In this document: piece after piece, positions 1 to 4,998 of the stretch
Position numbering within the stretch: position 1 is the first letter of the stretch
Layout of the letters: every line of letters begins with the position of its first letter
Origin: Bradyrhizobiaceae bacterium
GTDB taxonomy: Bacteria; Pseudomonadota; Alphaproteobacteria; Rhizobiales; Xanthobacteraceae
Direction of reading: 5' to 3'
Assembly (NCBI GenBank): GCA_016793685.1
Contig: JAEULX010000112.1
Span: 1-7,397 of the forward strand
DNA length: 7,397 nt
The notes under the pieces: generated by a model
What the model saw: the letters and a program-made list of their open reading frames with translations, nothing else
Database searches by the model: none
Told to the model about the DNA's origin: nothing
Made by a program: the position numbers and the translations under genes

Positions 1-255
1 CTGGTCGGGGCGATCAACCTGCCGATCATCAAGTTCTCGGTCGACTGGTGGAACACGCTGCACCAGGGCTCGTCGGTCGTGCGCCTCGACGGGCCGGCGA
101 TCCATCCGACCATCCTGGCGCCGCTGCTCACGATGGCAGTCGCCTTCACGCTGCTGTTCGTCACGCTTCACCTCGCGGCGATGCGCAACGAGATCCTGCG
201 CCGCCGCGTGCGCAGCCTGCGTCTCCTGCAGGCGCAAGCCGCGCCGGGAGCTTGA
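1..255 (+). CDS. ccmC: Heme exporter/transporter subunit CcmC, 3' end only
   Basis: CcmC is an inner-membrane protein of cytochrome c maturation (system I). It binds heme on the periplasmic side and passes it to the chaperone CcmE. Only the last 84 residues are here; the 5' part lies left of the window. What is visible is the family's WWNTLHQGSS segment (the stretch ending in one of the conserved periplasmic heme-region histidines), then DGPAIHP, a last hydrophobic helix (PLLTMAVAFTLLFVTLHLAA), and a basic cytoplasmic tail rich in arginine (RRRVRSLRLLQ). It is followed after 3 nt by ccmD, the usual ccmC-ccmD order in alphaproteobacteria. Identification is secure because of the WWNTLHQ motif plus the downstream genes; nothing can be said about the N-terminus or promoter. 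Confidence 0.93.
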   Translation: MVGAINLPIIKFSVDWWNTLHQGSSVVRLDGPAIHPTILAPLLTMAVAFTLLFVTLHLAAMRNEILRRRVRSLRLLQAQAAPGA

Positions 256-258
256 GCG

Positions 259-450
259 ATGTCGCTTGGCCCGCACGCCGCCTTCATCATCGCCGCCTAC
301 GGATTGGCGCTCGGCGTGATCGTGGCGCTGATTGCCTGGATCATTGCGGACCATCGCCGGCAGCGGCGCACCCTCGCCGATCTCGAGCGCCGCGGCGTGA
401 CCCGCCGCTCCGCCAATATTCGCCCGACGCCGATCGAGGGAACGGCATGA
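259..450 (+). CDS. ccmD: Heme exporter protein CcmD (63 aa)
   Basis: CcmD is a small membrane protein that stabilises the CcmABC complex with holo-CcmE and helps release heme-loaded CcmE. The 63-residue product has the expected build: a short N-terminus (MSLGPHAAFIIAAYG), one membrane helix at about residues 8-30 (family pattern H-A-x-F-I-x-x-A-Y), and a charged arginine-rich cytoplasmic tail with RRQRRTLADLERRG. Length is normal for alphaproteobacterial CcmD. The ATG at 259 has a good ribosome binding site (GGGAG at 246-250, 8 nt upstream), and the gene starts 3 nt after ccmC. Its TGA overlaps the ccmG ATG as ATGA at 447-450, indicating translational coupling. Primary sequence is poorly conserved in this family, so the call leans on size, topology and context. 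Confidence 0.9.
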   Translation: MSLGPHAAFIIAAYGLALGVIVALIAWIIADHRRQRRTLADLERRGVTRRSANIRPTPIEGTA

Positions 451-1037
451 CGGCGCTTCCCACCAACGAACCGGCGAGGCCGCGGCGCTGGATCGTGTTC
501 GTGCCGCTCGCGATTTTCCTGGCGCTCGCAGGACTGTTCCTGTTCCGGCTCGGCGCGGGCGACCCCGCGACGATTCCGTCTGCGCTGATCGGCCACCCTG
601 CCCCCGGCACCGACCTGCCGGCGATCCCCGGCCTCGTGCGCGAGGGCAAATCCGTGCCCGGGCTCACGGGGGCCGACTTCAAAGGACAGGTCACCGTGCT
701 CAATGTCTGGGGCTCGTGGTGCCTGCCATGCCGCGAGGAAGCGCCCCTGCTGATGCGCATGGCGGCGGACAAGCGTTTTCGGCTGGTCGGCTTGAACTAC
801 AAGGACCAGGCGGACAACGCGCTCCGGTTTCTCCAGCGCTTCGGCAATCCCTTTGCCGCGATCGGCGCAGATACCTCCGGCCGCGCCGCGATCGAATGGG
901 GCGTGTATGGCGTGCCCGAGACTTTCGTGATCGGGCGCGACGGCATGATCGCCTACAAGCTGGTCGGACCGATCACGCTCGCCAATCTCCCACCACTCAG
1001 AATCGCGATCGAGAAGGCGCTCGCCTCAGGATCGTGA
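447..1037 (+). CDS. ccmG: Thiol:disulfide interchange protein CcmG/DsbE
   Basis: CcmG is a membrane-anchored periplasmic thioredoxin-like reductant. It keeps the heme-binding cysteines of apocytochrome c, or the CcmH partner, reduced before heme attachment. The 196-residue product has a basic N-terminus and one uncleaved membrane anchor (about residues 15-34), then a thioredoxin fold. The active site WGSWCLPCREE puts the redox cysteines at C92 and C95, and the cis-proline motif is GVPETF (P157). The family's acidic/proline insert region and the GLNYKD strand are also present. The start at 447 is chosen because it overlaps the ccmD stop as ATGA and has GAGGG at 436-440, 6 nt upstream; the frame is open further upstream, but that part is antisense-like overlap with ccmC/ccmD. 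It ends the ccm cluster here, with ccmE/F/H not in view. Confidence 0.95.
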   Translation: MTALPTNEPARPRRWIVFVPLAIFLALAGLFLFRLGAGDPATIPSALIGHPAPGTDLPAIPGLVREGKSVPGLTGADFKGQVTVLNVWGSWCLPCREEAPLLMRMAADKRFRLVGLNYKDQADNALRFLQRFGNPFAAIGADTSGRAAIEWGVYGVPETFVIGRDGMIAYKLVGPITLANLPPLRIAIEKALASGS

Positions 1038-1051
1038 ACTTTCTTTGCAAC

Positions 1052-1094
1052 TTGACGTCGGCGGCCTTGCCCGCGCTTAACCCGACATGATACG
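1052..1094 (+). promoter_or_regulatory. Possible promoter region for satP
   Basis: The 162-nt gap after ccmG holds TTGACG at 1052-1057 and, overlapping it on a different spacing, TTGCCC at 1067-1072 followed by a TGATACG -10-like stretch at 1088-1094. Neither pair is a strong match. A promoter is expected somewhere here, because satP is functionally unrelated to ccm and has its own leader. Which hexamers are used cannot be decided by eye. Confidence 0.25.
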
Positions 1095-1130
1095 CGCAAC
1101 GCCTGCGCGCGATGGCGCTTCTCGGGAGGA

Positions 1131-1147
1131 TCGCCAACCTTTGGCGA
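1131..1147. promoter_or_regulatory. Perfect inverted repeat upstream of satP (operator or leader hairpin)
   Basis: TCGCCAA at 1131-1137 and TTGGCGA at 1141-1147 are exact reverse complements separated by CCT. It sits 52 nt before the satP start and downstream of the candidate -10, so it could be a 17-bp operator for a dimeric regulator or a hairpin with a 3-nt loop in the mRNA leader. No T-run follows, so a terminator for ccmG is unlikely. The cognate regulator is not in the window. Confidence 0.4.
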
Positions 1148-1199
1148 ATTTGAATCCATAGGCGCGCGCAGAATTTCCGCGGCAAGCAAAGAGGAAAGC

Positions 1200-1826
1200 A
1201 TGGCAGAGCAAAAAATTGGCAATCCGGCCGTCGTCGGCCTGGCGGGGTTCGGGCTTACGACCATGGTGCTGCAGTTTCATAATGTCGGGTGGATGGGCCT
1301 CGGGCCGGTGATTTGGCTCGGACTTGTTTTCGGCGGCCTCGCCCAGATGATCGCGGGCCTTCAGGAAATGAAGACCGGCAATAATTTTGGCTATTGCGCC
1401 TTCACCGCCTATGGCTGTTTCTGGATCGCGCTCGCGCTCCTGCTCATCGGCAACCACTACAACATCTACGTTTCGAACAAGACCGACATCGGCTGGTTCC
1501 TGATTGCGTGGACCGGCTTCACCGCCATCCTGTGGGTCGGTTCGATGCGCCTCAATGGCGCGCTCGCGCTGACGTTCACGCTGCTGCTGATTGGTTTCAT
1601 CCTGCTCGACCTCGCGCATTTCGGCTTTCCCAATCTCACCGTGGTGGCGGGTTACGAGCTGATGGTCTGCGCCGCGATGGCTTGGTACATCATGGCGCAT
1701 CTGATTTTCGCCGACGTCTTCGGACGCGACGTGCTGCCGGTGGGCAAGCCCTGGATCGACCTTAAGCGCATCGAGCCGGAGCAGATCGTGCGGAGTGGTG
1801 TCCAAGAAGCAGAAGCGGGAGCCTGA
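1200..1826 (+). CDS. satP: Acetate/succinate permease, SatP (GPR1/FUN34/YaaH family)
   Basis: An inner-membrane uptake protein for acetate and related small carboxylates (succinate in E. coli SatP), driven by proton symport or working channel-like. The 208-residue product is almost entirely hydrophobic with six predicted helices (about residues 10-27, 33-54, 65-84, 97-115, 120-139, 148-172). It opens with the family signature NPAVVGLAGFGLTT followed by L-x-x-H-N-V-G-W, and also has the G-G-L-A-Q-M-I-A-G and GRDVLPVGKPW segments that match the E. coli protein's ends. Length is close to the usual 190-210. The ATG at 1200 is backed by GAGGAAAG at 1191-1198. A secreted Cache protein follows after 2 nt, so the two are probably cotranscribed. 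The exact substrate cannot be read from sequence. The AmiS/UreI family was considered, but the NPxxxGLxxFGLTT signature decides against it. Confidence 0.9.
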   Translation: MAEQKIGNPAVVGLAGFGLTTMVLQFHNVGWMGLGPVIWLGLVFGGLAQMIAGLQEMKTGNNFGYCAFTAYGCFWIALALLLIGNHYNIYVSNKTDIGWFLIAWTGFTAILWVGSMRLNGALALTFTLLLIGFILLDLAHFGFPNLTVVAGYELMVCAAMAWYIMAHLIFADVFGRDVLPVGKPWIDLKRIEPEQIVRSGVQEAEAGA

Positions 1827-1828
1827 CA

Positions 1829-2386
1829 ATGCGAACACGGACGATAATCGCTGCAATCACTCTGGCCGCCGCGACCGCTTTCGGAACCGGCATCGCCACC
1901 ACCGCCGAGCCCGACGCCGCCACGCCCGAGGAAGTGGTGTCCAAAGTCTGGGCCGCCTCGCGTTTCCTGAACGAGAAGGGCGCGTCCGGCTTCGCCGCGT
2001 TCAACAGCAAGGACGGCCCCTGGGTGTGGAAGGACAGCTACGTCTTTGTCTATGACTGCCGCCTCGACCGCATGGTGGCGCATCCCATGCGTCCCGACCT
2101 GGTCGGACGTCCGCTGATGCAGATCACCGACAACAACGGCAAGTTCATCTTCAAGGAGCTGTGCAAGGCGGGCGAAGACCCGCACGGCGGCTGGGTCGAA
2201 TATCTGTGGACCAAGCCGGGCGCCGGCGGCGTCTCGCGCAAGGTTTCCTACACGAAAGCCGCCGACATCGCGTTTTCATCGGGGATCCAGGTGGCCGCCG
2301 GCGTCTACGACGACAAGGCGTCCGTCGCCGACCTGACCAAGCTCACCGGCAAGATGGCCGATCCCACCAAGTATCCGGCCCATTGA
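1829..2386 (+). CDS. Secreted single-Cache-domain protein
   Basis: A 185-residue exported protein. Residues 1-26 form a Sec signal peptide (RTR, then a hydrophobic Ala/Ile/Thr core, with cleavage likely near TTA-EP). The mature part matches the pattern of small single-Cache (sCache) ligand-binding proteins: FVYDCRLDRMVAHP, LVGRPLMQITDNNGK, GGWVEYLWTKPG, KVSYTKAADI and SGIQVAAGVYDD, in that order. Cache domains bind small organic acids and amino acids and are usually the sensor part of chemoreceptors or kinases. This one has no membrane helix after the signal and no signalling domain, so it is a free periplasmic protein. C77 and C112 could form a disulfide. The start has GGGAG at 1817-1821, 7 nt upstream, inside the end of satP. 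Pairing with a carboxylate permease suggests it binds a similar ligand; that is inference. Confidence 0.82.
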   Translation: MRTRTIIAAITLAAATAFGTGIATTAEPDAATPEEVVSKVWAASRFLNEKGASGFAAFNSKDGPWVWKDSYVFVYDCRLDRMVAHPMRPDLVGRPLMQITDNNGKFIFKELCKAGEDPHGGWVEYLWTKPGAGGVSRKVSYTKAADIAFSSGIQVAAGVYDDKASVADLTKLTGKMADPTKYPAH

Positions 2387-2397
2387 CCCTGCGCCAT

Positions 2398-2423
2398 GCG
2401 GATGGGGCTCGCGCCCCGTCCGC
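2398..2423. terminator. Stem-loop between convergent genes, likely bidirectional terminator
   Basis: Arms 2398-2408 (GCGGATGGGGC) and 2413-2423 (GCCCCGTCCGC) pair over 11 positions with one G-U wobble around a TCGC tetraloop. It lies in the 61-nt gap between the stop of the Cache gene (+) and the stop of proB (-), where transcription from both sides must end. There is no clear T-run on either side, so it is a strong hairpin but not a textbook intrinsic terminator. Confidence 0.6.
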
Positions 2424-2447
2424 TCTACTCCCGTCCGCTCGTGAAAG

Positions 2448-3617
2448 TCACTCCAGCCAGAGCGCGAGATCGTCGCGGTGGATCATCACCGTGCGGCCGG
2501 GATTGCCGAGGATGAGCAGAATGTCGGCCGACGACATGCCGCGGATCCGGTCGGCGTCCTCGGCGTCGTAGGCGACCAGGCCGCGCCCGACCTCCGCGCC
2601 GTCCAGCCCGCGCACGATCACCGCATCGCCGCGCGCGAACGCGCCCTCGACCCGCACCACGCCCGCAGGCAGCAGGCTCTTGCCGCGCTTGAGCGCAGCA
2701 ACCGCACCGGCGTCGATGGTGAGCGTGCCTTTCGGCTCGAGCGAGCCCGCGATCCATTTCTTGCGCGAGGTGACCGGGTTGGCGGGCGTCAGGAACCAGG
2801 TGGCGCGCGCCCCGCTCCGGATCGCCCGCAACGGATGCAGCACCCGGCCCGAGGCGATCACCATATGCGCGCCGCCGGCGGTCGCGATCTTGCCGGCCTC
2901 GATCTTGGTCCGCATGCCCCCGCGCGAGAGCTCCGATGCGGGCGCGCCCGCCATCGCCTCGATCTGCGGCGTGATGCGCTCGACCACCGCGATGAAGGCC
3001 GGGTCGGGAACGCGATCGGGCGGCGCCTCGTAGAGGCCGTCGATGTCGGAGAGCAGCACCAGGAGATCGGCGCTCGCCATGCTGGCGACGCGCGCGGCGA
3101 GCCGGTCGTTGTCGCCGTAGCGAATCTCGTTGGTCGCCACCGTGTCGTTCTCGTTGATGATGGGCACGGCGCGCCAGTCGAGCAGGCGCGCAATGGTCGA
3201 GCGCGCATTGAGGTAGCGCCGCCGCTCTTCGGTGTCGCCCAGCGTCACCAGCACCTGCCCGGCCTTGATGCCGTAGCGCCCGAGCGCCTCCGCCCAGATG
3301 CGCGCGAGCGCAATCTGCCCGACCGCCGCCGCGCCCTGGCTGTCCTCGAGCGGCAGCGCGCCGCGCGGCAGCCTGAGCATCGAACGGCCGAGCGCGATCG
3401 CCCCCGAGGAGACGACCATGACGTCGCGGTTCGCCGCATGCAGTTCGGCGATGTCGCCCACGAGCGAGGCGAGCCACGCTTCCTTGACGCAGCCGGCCTT
3501 GGCGTCGACCAGCAGCGCGGAACCCACCTTGACGACGATGCGGCGAAAATCGTCGAGCGCGGGGGTTTTGGGCATGCGGACCAGACCAGTCCGAGTTCCG
3601 CGGTTCATATCGTTCAT
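2448..3617 (-). CDS. proB: Glutamate 5-kinase with C-terminal PUA domain
   Basis: ProB phosphorylates L-glutamate with ATP to gamma-glutamyl phosphate, the first and feedback-controlled step of proline synthesis, in the cytoplasm. With the start used here the product is 389 aa. The amino-acid kinase domain runs from about residue 25 to 270: RRIVVKVGSALL (phosphate-binding start), VVSSGAIALG, INENDTVATNEIRYGDND (glutamate site), LLSDIDGLY and SRGGMRTKIEAGKIA. The PUA domain is at about 298-378 (KGTLTIDAGAVAALKRGKSLLPAGV, then IVRGLDGAEVGRGLVAYDA). Start choice is uncertain: ATGs at 3617, 3608 and 3575 are all in frame and none has a clear Shine-Dalgarno. 3617 lies 8 nt after the metX stop, which suits translational coupling. 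3575 (MPKTPALDDF, 375 aa) fits the usual protein length better. Neither proA nor obgE, the common neighbours, is next to it. Confidence 0.95.
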   Translation of the reverse strand: MNDMNRGTRTGLVRMPKTPALDDFRRIVVKVGSALLVDAKAGCVKEAWLASLVGDIAELHAANRDVMVVSSGAIALGRSMLRLPRGALPLEDSQGAAAVGQIALARIWAEALGRYGIKAGQVLVTLGDTEERRRYLNARSTIARLLDWRAVPIINENDTVATNEIRYGDNDRLAARVASMASADLLVLLSDIDGLYEAPPDRVPDPAFIAVVERITPQIEAMAGAPASELSRGGMRTKIEAGKIATAGGAHMVIASGRVLHPLRAIRSGARATWFLTPANPVTSRKKWIAGSLEPKGTLTIDAGAVAALKRGKSLLPAGVVRVEGAFARGDAVIVRGLDGAEVGRGLVAYDAEDADRIRGMSSADILLILGNPGRTVMIHRDDLALWLE

Positions 3618-3625
3618 GGCGATGG

Positions 3626-4822
3626 TCAGTCTTGCGCCGTCGTGAGACCGCGCGCGCGGCCGGCCGATTCCAGGAACCCGCGAACGATCGCAAGCAGCTC
3701 CGGCTCGTCGAGCAGAAAAGCGTCGTGGCCTTTGTCGGTCTCGATTTCGGCAAAGGACACACGCGCGCCGCCCGCATTGAGGGCATGCACGATTGCGCGC
3801 GAATCGGAGGTCGGGAACAGCCAGTCGCTGGTGAACGAGATGACGCAGAACCGCGTCGAGGTTCCCTTGAAGGCTTTGGCGACGACGCCGTCGTAATCGG
3901 CGGCGAGATCGAAATAGTCCATCGCCCGCGTCAGATAGAGATAGCTGTTGGCGTCGAAGCGCTCGACGAAGGTGGAGCCCTGGTGGCGCAGGTAGTTCTC
4001 CACCTCGAAATCGGCTTCGAAGGAAAAGGTCGGATTGCTGCGGTCCTGAAAGCGGCGGCCGAACTTGCGATGCAGGGCGGCGTCCGACAGGTAGGTGATG
4101 TGCGCGCCCATGCGCGCCACCGCGAGCCCGCGGCGCGGCTCGGTGCCCTCGAAGATATAGCGTCCCTGACGCCACTCCGGGTCGGCCATCACCGCCTGGC
4201 GGCCGACTTCATGGAAGGCGATGTTCTGCGCCGAATGGCGGGTCGCCGTCGCCAACGGCAGGGCGGAGAACACGCGGTCCGGATAGGTCGTGCACCATTG
4301 CAGCACCTGCATGCCGCCCATCGAGCCGCCCGCGATGGAGAAGAGTTGATCGACGCCGAGGTGATCGAGCAGCATCGCCTGCGCCCGCACCATGTCGCGA
4401 ATGGTGATGACCGGGAAATCGAGCCCCCACGGGTGTCCCGTCGCGGGGTTGGTCGAGGACGGGCCGGAGCTGCCCATGCAGCCGCCGATCACGTTCGGAC
4501 AAATGATGAAATAGCGGTCGGTGTCGATCGGCCGCCCCGGCCCGACCATGCTTTCCCACCAGCCCGGCTTGCCCGTCACCGGATGGATGTTGGCCACATG
4601 CTGATCGCCGGTCAGGGCGTGGCACAGCAACACGGCGTTGGAACGCGCGGCGTTGAGCGTGCCATAGGTCTGGTAGGCGATCTGAAAGGGCGCAAGCTCG
4701 ACGCCCGCGTCGAGCTTGAGCGGCCGGTCCGCCTCGAAGACGATGAACGGCGAGCGCGGCTGGTCCGCTTCGCGGACGCGATCGGGCGCATTGCGTATGG
4801 CAGAAGACCGACTGTTGCTCAT
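3626..4822 (-). CDS. metX: Homoserine O-acyltransferase MetX (alpha/beta hydrolase fold)
   Basis: MetX acylates homoserine using acetyl-CoA (in some lineages succinyl-CoA) to start methionine synthesis. The 398-residue product has the whole family pattern: YQTYGTLN, LLCHALTGDQH, GWWESMVGPGRPIDTDRYFIICPNVIGGCMGSSGP (split motif), nucleophile elbow AGGSMGGMQVLQW (S167), FSFEADFEVENYLRHQG, and the rest of the catalytic triad in SDWLFP (D333) and KGHDAFLL (H366). The ATG at 4822 is chosen because it overlaps the stop of a short upstream ORF as ATGA. Its own GGAGGG (4842-4837) lies 14 nt upstream, further than ideal. A GTG at 4864 is in frame and would add 14 residues without family support. proB follows 8 nt later; the usual partner metW is absent. 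Whether the acyl donor is acetyl- or succinyl-CoA cannot be settled here. Confidence 0.95.
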   Translation of the reverse strand: MSNSRSSAIRNAPDRVREADQPRSPFIVFEADRPLKLDAGVELAPFQIAYQTYGTLNAARSNAVLLCHALTGDQHVANIHPVTGKPGWWESMVGPGRPIDTDRYFIICPNVIGGCMGSSGPSSTNPATGHPWGLDFPVITIRDMVRAQAMLLDHLGVDQLFSIAGGSMGGMQVLQWCTTYPDRVFSALPLATATRHSAQNIAFHEVGRQAVMADPEWRQGRYIFEGTEPRRGLAVARMGAHITYLSDAALHRKFGRRFQDRSNPTFSFEADFEVENYLRHQGSTFVERFDANSYLYLTRAMDYFDLAADYDGVVAKAFKGTSTRFCVISFTSDWLFPTSDSRAIVHALNAGGARVSFAEIETDKGHDAFLLDEPELLAIVRGFLESAGRARGLTTAQD

Positions 4823-4866
4823 GGGGGTGCTCGCCGACCCTCCAATATAGGCGCTAGGGTGCACAT
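4819..4866 (-). CDS. Putative metX leader peptide ending in RAPP (15 aa upstream ORF)
   Basis: A 15-codon ORF in the metX leader, reading MCTLAPILEGRRAPP and then TGA. Direct observations: ATG at 4866-4864; GGGAG at 4878-4874 with 7-nt spacing, better placed than the metX ribosome binding site; stop codon at 4821-4819 overlapping the metX ATG (4822-4820) as ATGA. The C-terminus Arg-Ala-Pro-Pro is the core motif of known RAPP-type arrest peptides (ApdA/ApdP group), in which the ribosome stalls with Pro-tRNA in the A site. If it stalls, the P site would be on CCC (4827-4825) and the ribosome would cover both the metX GGAGGG and its ATG. The inferred role is control of metX translation by arrest and/or coupled reinitiation. 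Codon 2 is Cys, otherwise no run of a regulatory amino acid. Conservation has not been tested and the motif could be chance. Confidence 0.55.
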   Translation of the reverse strand: MCTLAPILEGRRAPP

Positions 4867-4890
4867 TCGGCCACTCCCGTCGCGGCGAGC
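4829..4890 (-). promoter_or_regulatory. Perfect 8-bp inverted repeat enclosing the metX leader ORF start
   Basis: On the transcribed strand GCTCGCCG (4890-4883) and CGGCGAGC (4836-4829) are exact complements 46 nt apart. The 3' arm is the Arg-Arg-Ala codons of the leader ORF; the enclosed segment holds the leader ribosome binding site, its ATG, and the GGAGGG in front of metX. A second possible pairing, ACCCT (4860-4856) with AGGGT (4841-4837), would hide that GGAGGG. A translating or stalled ribosome would open both. Caveat: the predicted transcription start (about 4888) falls inside the 5' arm, so the first bases may not be in the RNA. Confidence 0.4.
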
Positions 4891-4894
4891 GGCC

Positions 4895-4922
4895 TACATA
4901 GACCAGCGGCCTGCCCCGTCAA
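4895..4922 (-). promoter_or_regulatory. Sigma70-type promoter for metX-proB
   Basis: TTGACG (-35, 4922-4917), 16-nt spacer, TATGTA (-10, 4900-4895) on the minus strand. The -35 matches consensus at five of six positions. Transcription would start near 4888, leaving a leader of about 66 nt before metX that contains the RAPP ORF. It is divergent from the chorismate mutase promoter, with only 8 bp between the two -35 boxes. Confidence 0.5.
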
Positions 4923-4930
4923 TGTTTTCT

Positions 4931-4959
4931 TTGCCTCGGCGATGATCACGAATTATCAA
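4931..4959 (+). promoter_or_regulatory. Candidate promoter for the chorismate mutase operon
   Basis: TTGCCT (4931-4936), 17-nt spacer, TATCAA (4954-4959). Start of transcription would be near 4966, at the foot of the hairpin described next and 33 nt before the chosen ATG. This position argues against the upstream in-frame ATG at 4942, which would not be in the transcript. Match to consensus is moderate. Confidence 0.4.
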
Positions 4960-4965
4960 AGAGTT

Positions 4966-4998
4966 CCGCGGGAAGCGCCCGCGGGGAAGGTTGTCCCC
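4966..4998 (+). promoter_or_regulatory. Leader hairpins over the chorismate mutase ribosome binding site
   Basis: Two overlapping stem-loops sit directly before the ATG at 4999. Hairpin 1: CCGCGGG (4966-4972) with CCCGCGG (4978-4984), 5-nt loop, perfect. Hairpin 2: GGGGA (4983-4987) with TCCCC (4994-4998), 6-nt loop holding AGG of the ribosome binding site. They share 4983-4984, so they cannot both form completely. Hairpin 2 would hide the ribosome binding site. A regulatory role is possible but could be a by-product of high GC. Confidence 0.35.

Noticed and set aside
1088..1162. 24-codon ORF upstream of satP
   Set aside because: No Shine-Dalgarno before its ATG, no notable motif, and it ends 37 nt before satP without coupling.
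3618..4175. Open frame upstream of proB through part of metX, giving a 575-residue protein
   Set aside because: The extra residues are low-complexity, Arg-rich and in the wrong frame relative to the clear MetX protein; the real proB begins at one of the ATGs at 3575-3617.
4823..4864. GTG start adding 14 residues to MetX
   Set aside because: The nearby GGGAG is better spaced for the ATG at 4866 of the leader ORF, and the added residues have no family support; the ATG overlapping the leader stop is preferred.
4823..4890. SAM-II type riboswitch in the metX leader
   Set aside because: SAM-II elements are known upstream of alphaproteobacterial met genes, and GGCCGAAT appears here. However, the conserved CTTGCA and GCTAAA segments and the pseudoknot pairing cannot be placed, and the segment is occupied by the leader ORF. 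A covariance-model scan would settle it.
3632..4945. Long plus-strand frame opposite metX
   Set aside because: Arg/Ala/Gly-rich translation without domain features; a typical antisense shadow in high-GC DNA. The same applies to frames opposite proB (2478-3896), opposite hisC (5811-7073) and opposite satP (1077-1856).
4942..4998. Upstream ATG adding 19 residues to chorismate mutase
   Set aside because: No ribosome binding site, the extension is not mutase-like, and it would lie over the predicted promoter; ATG 4999 has a good upstream signal.
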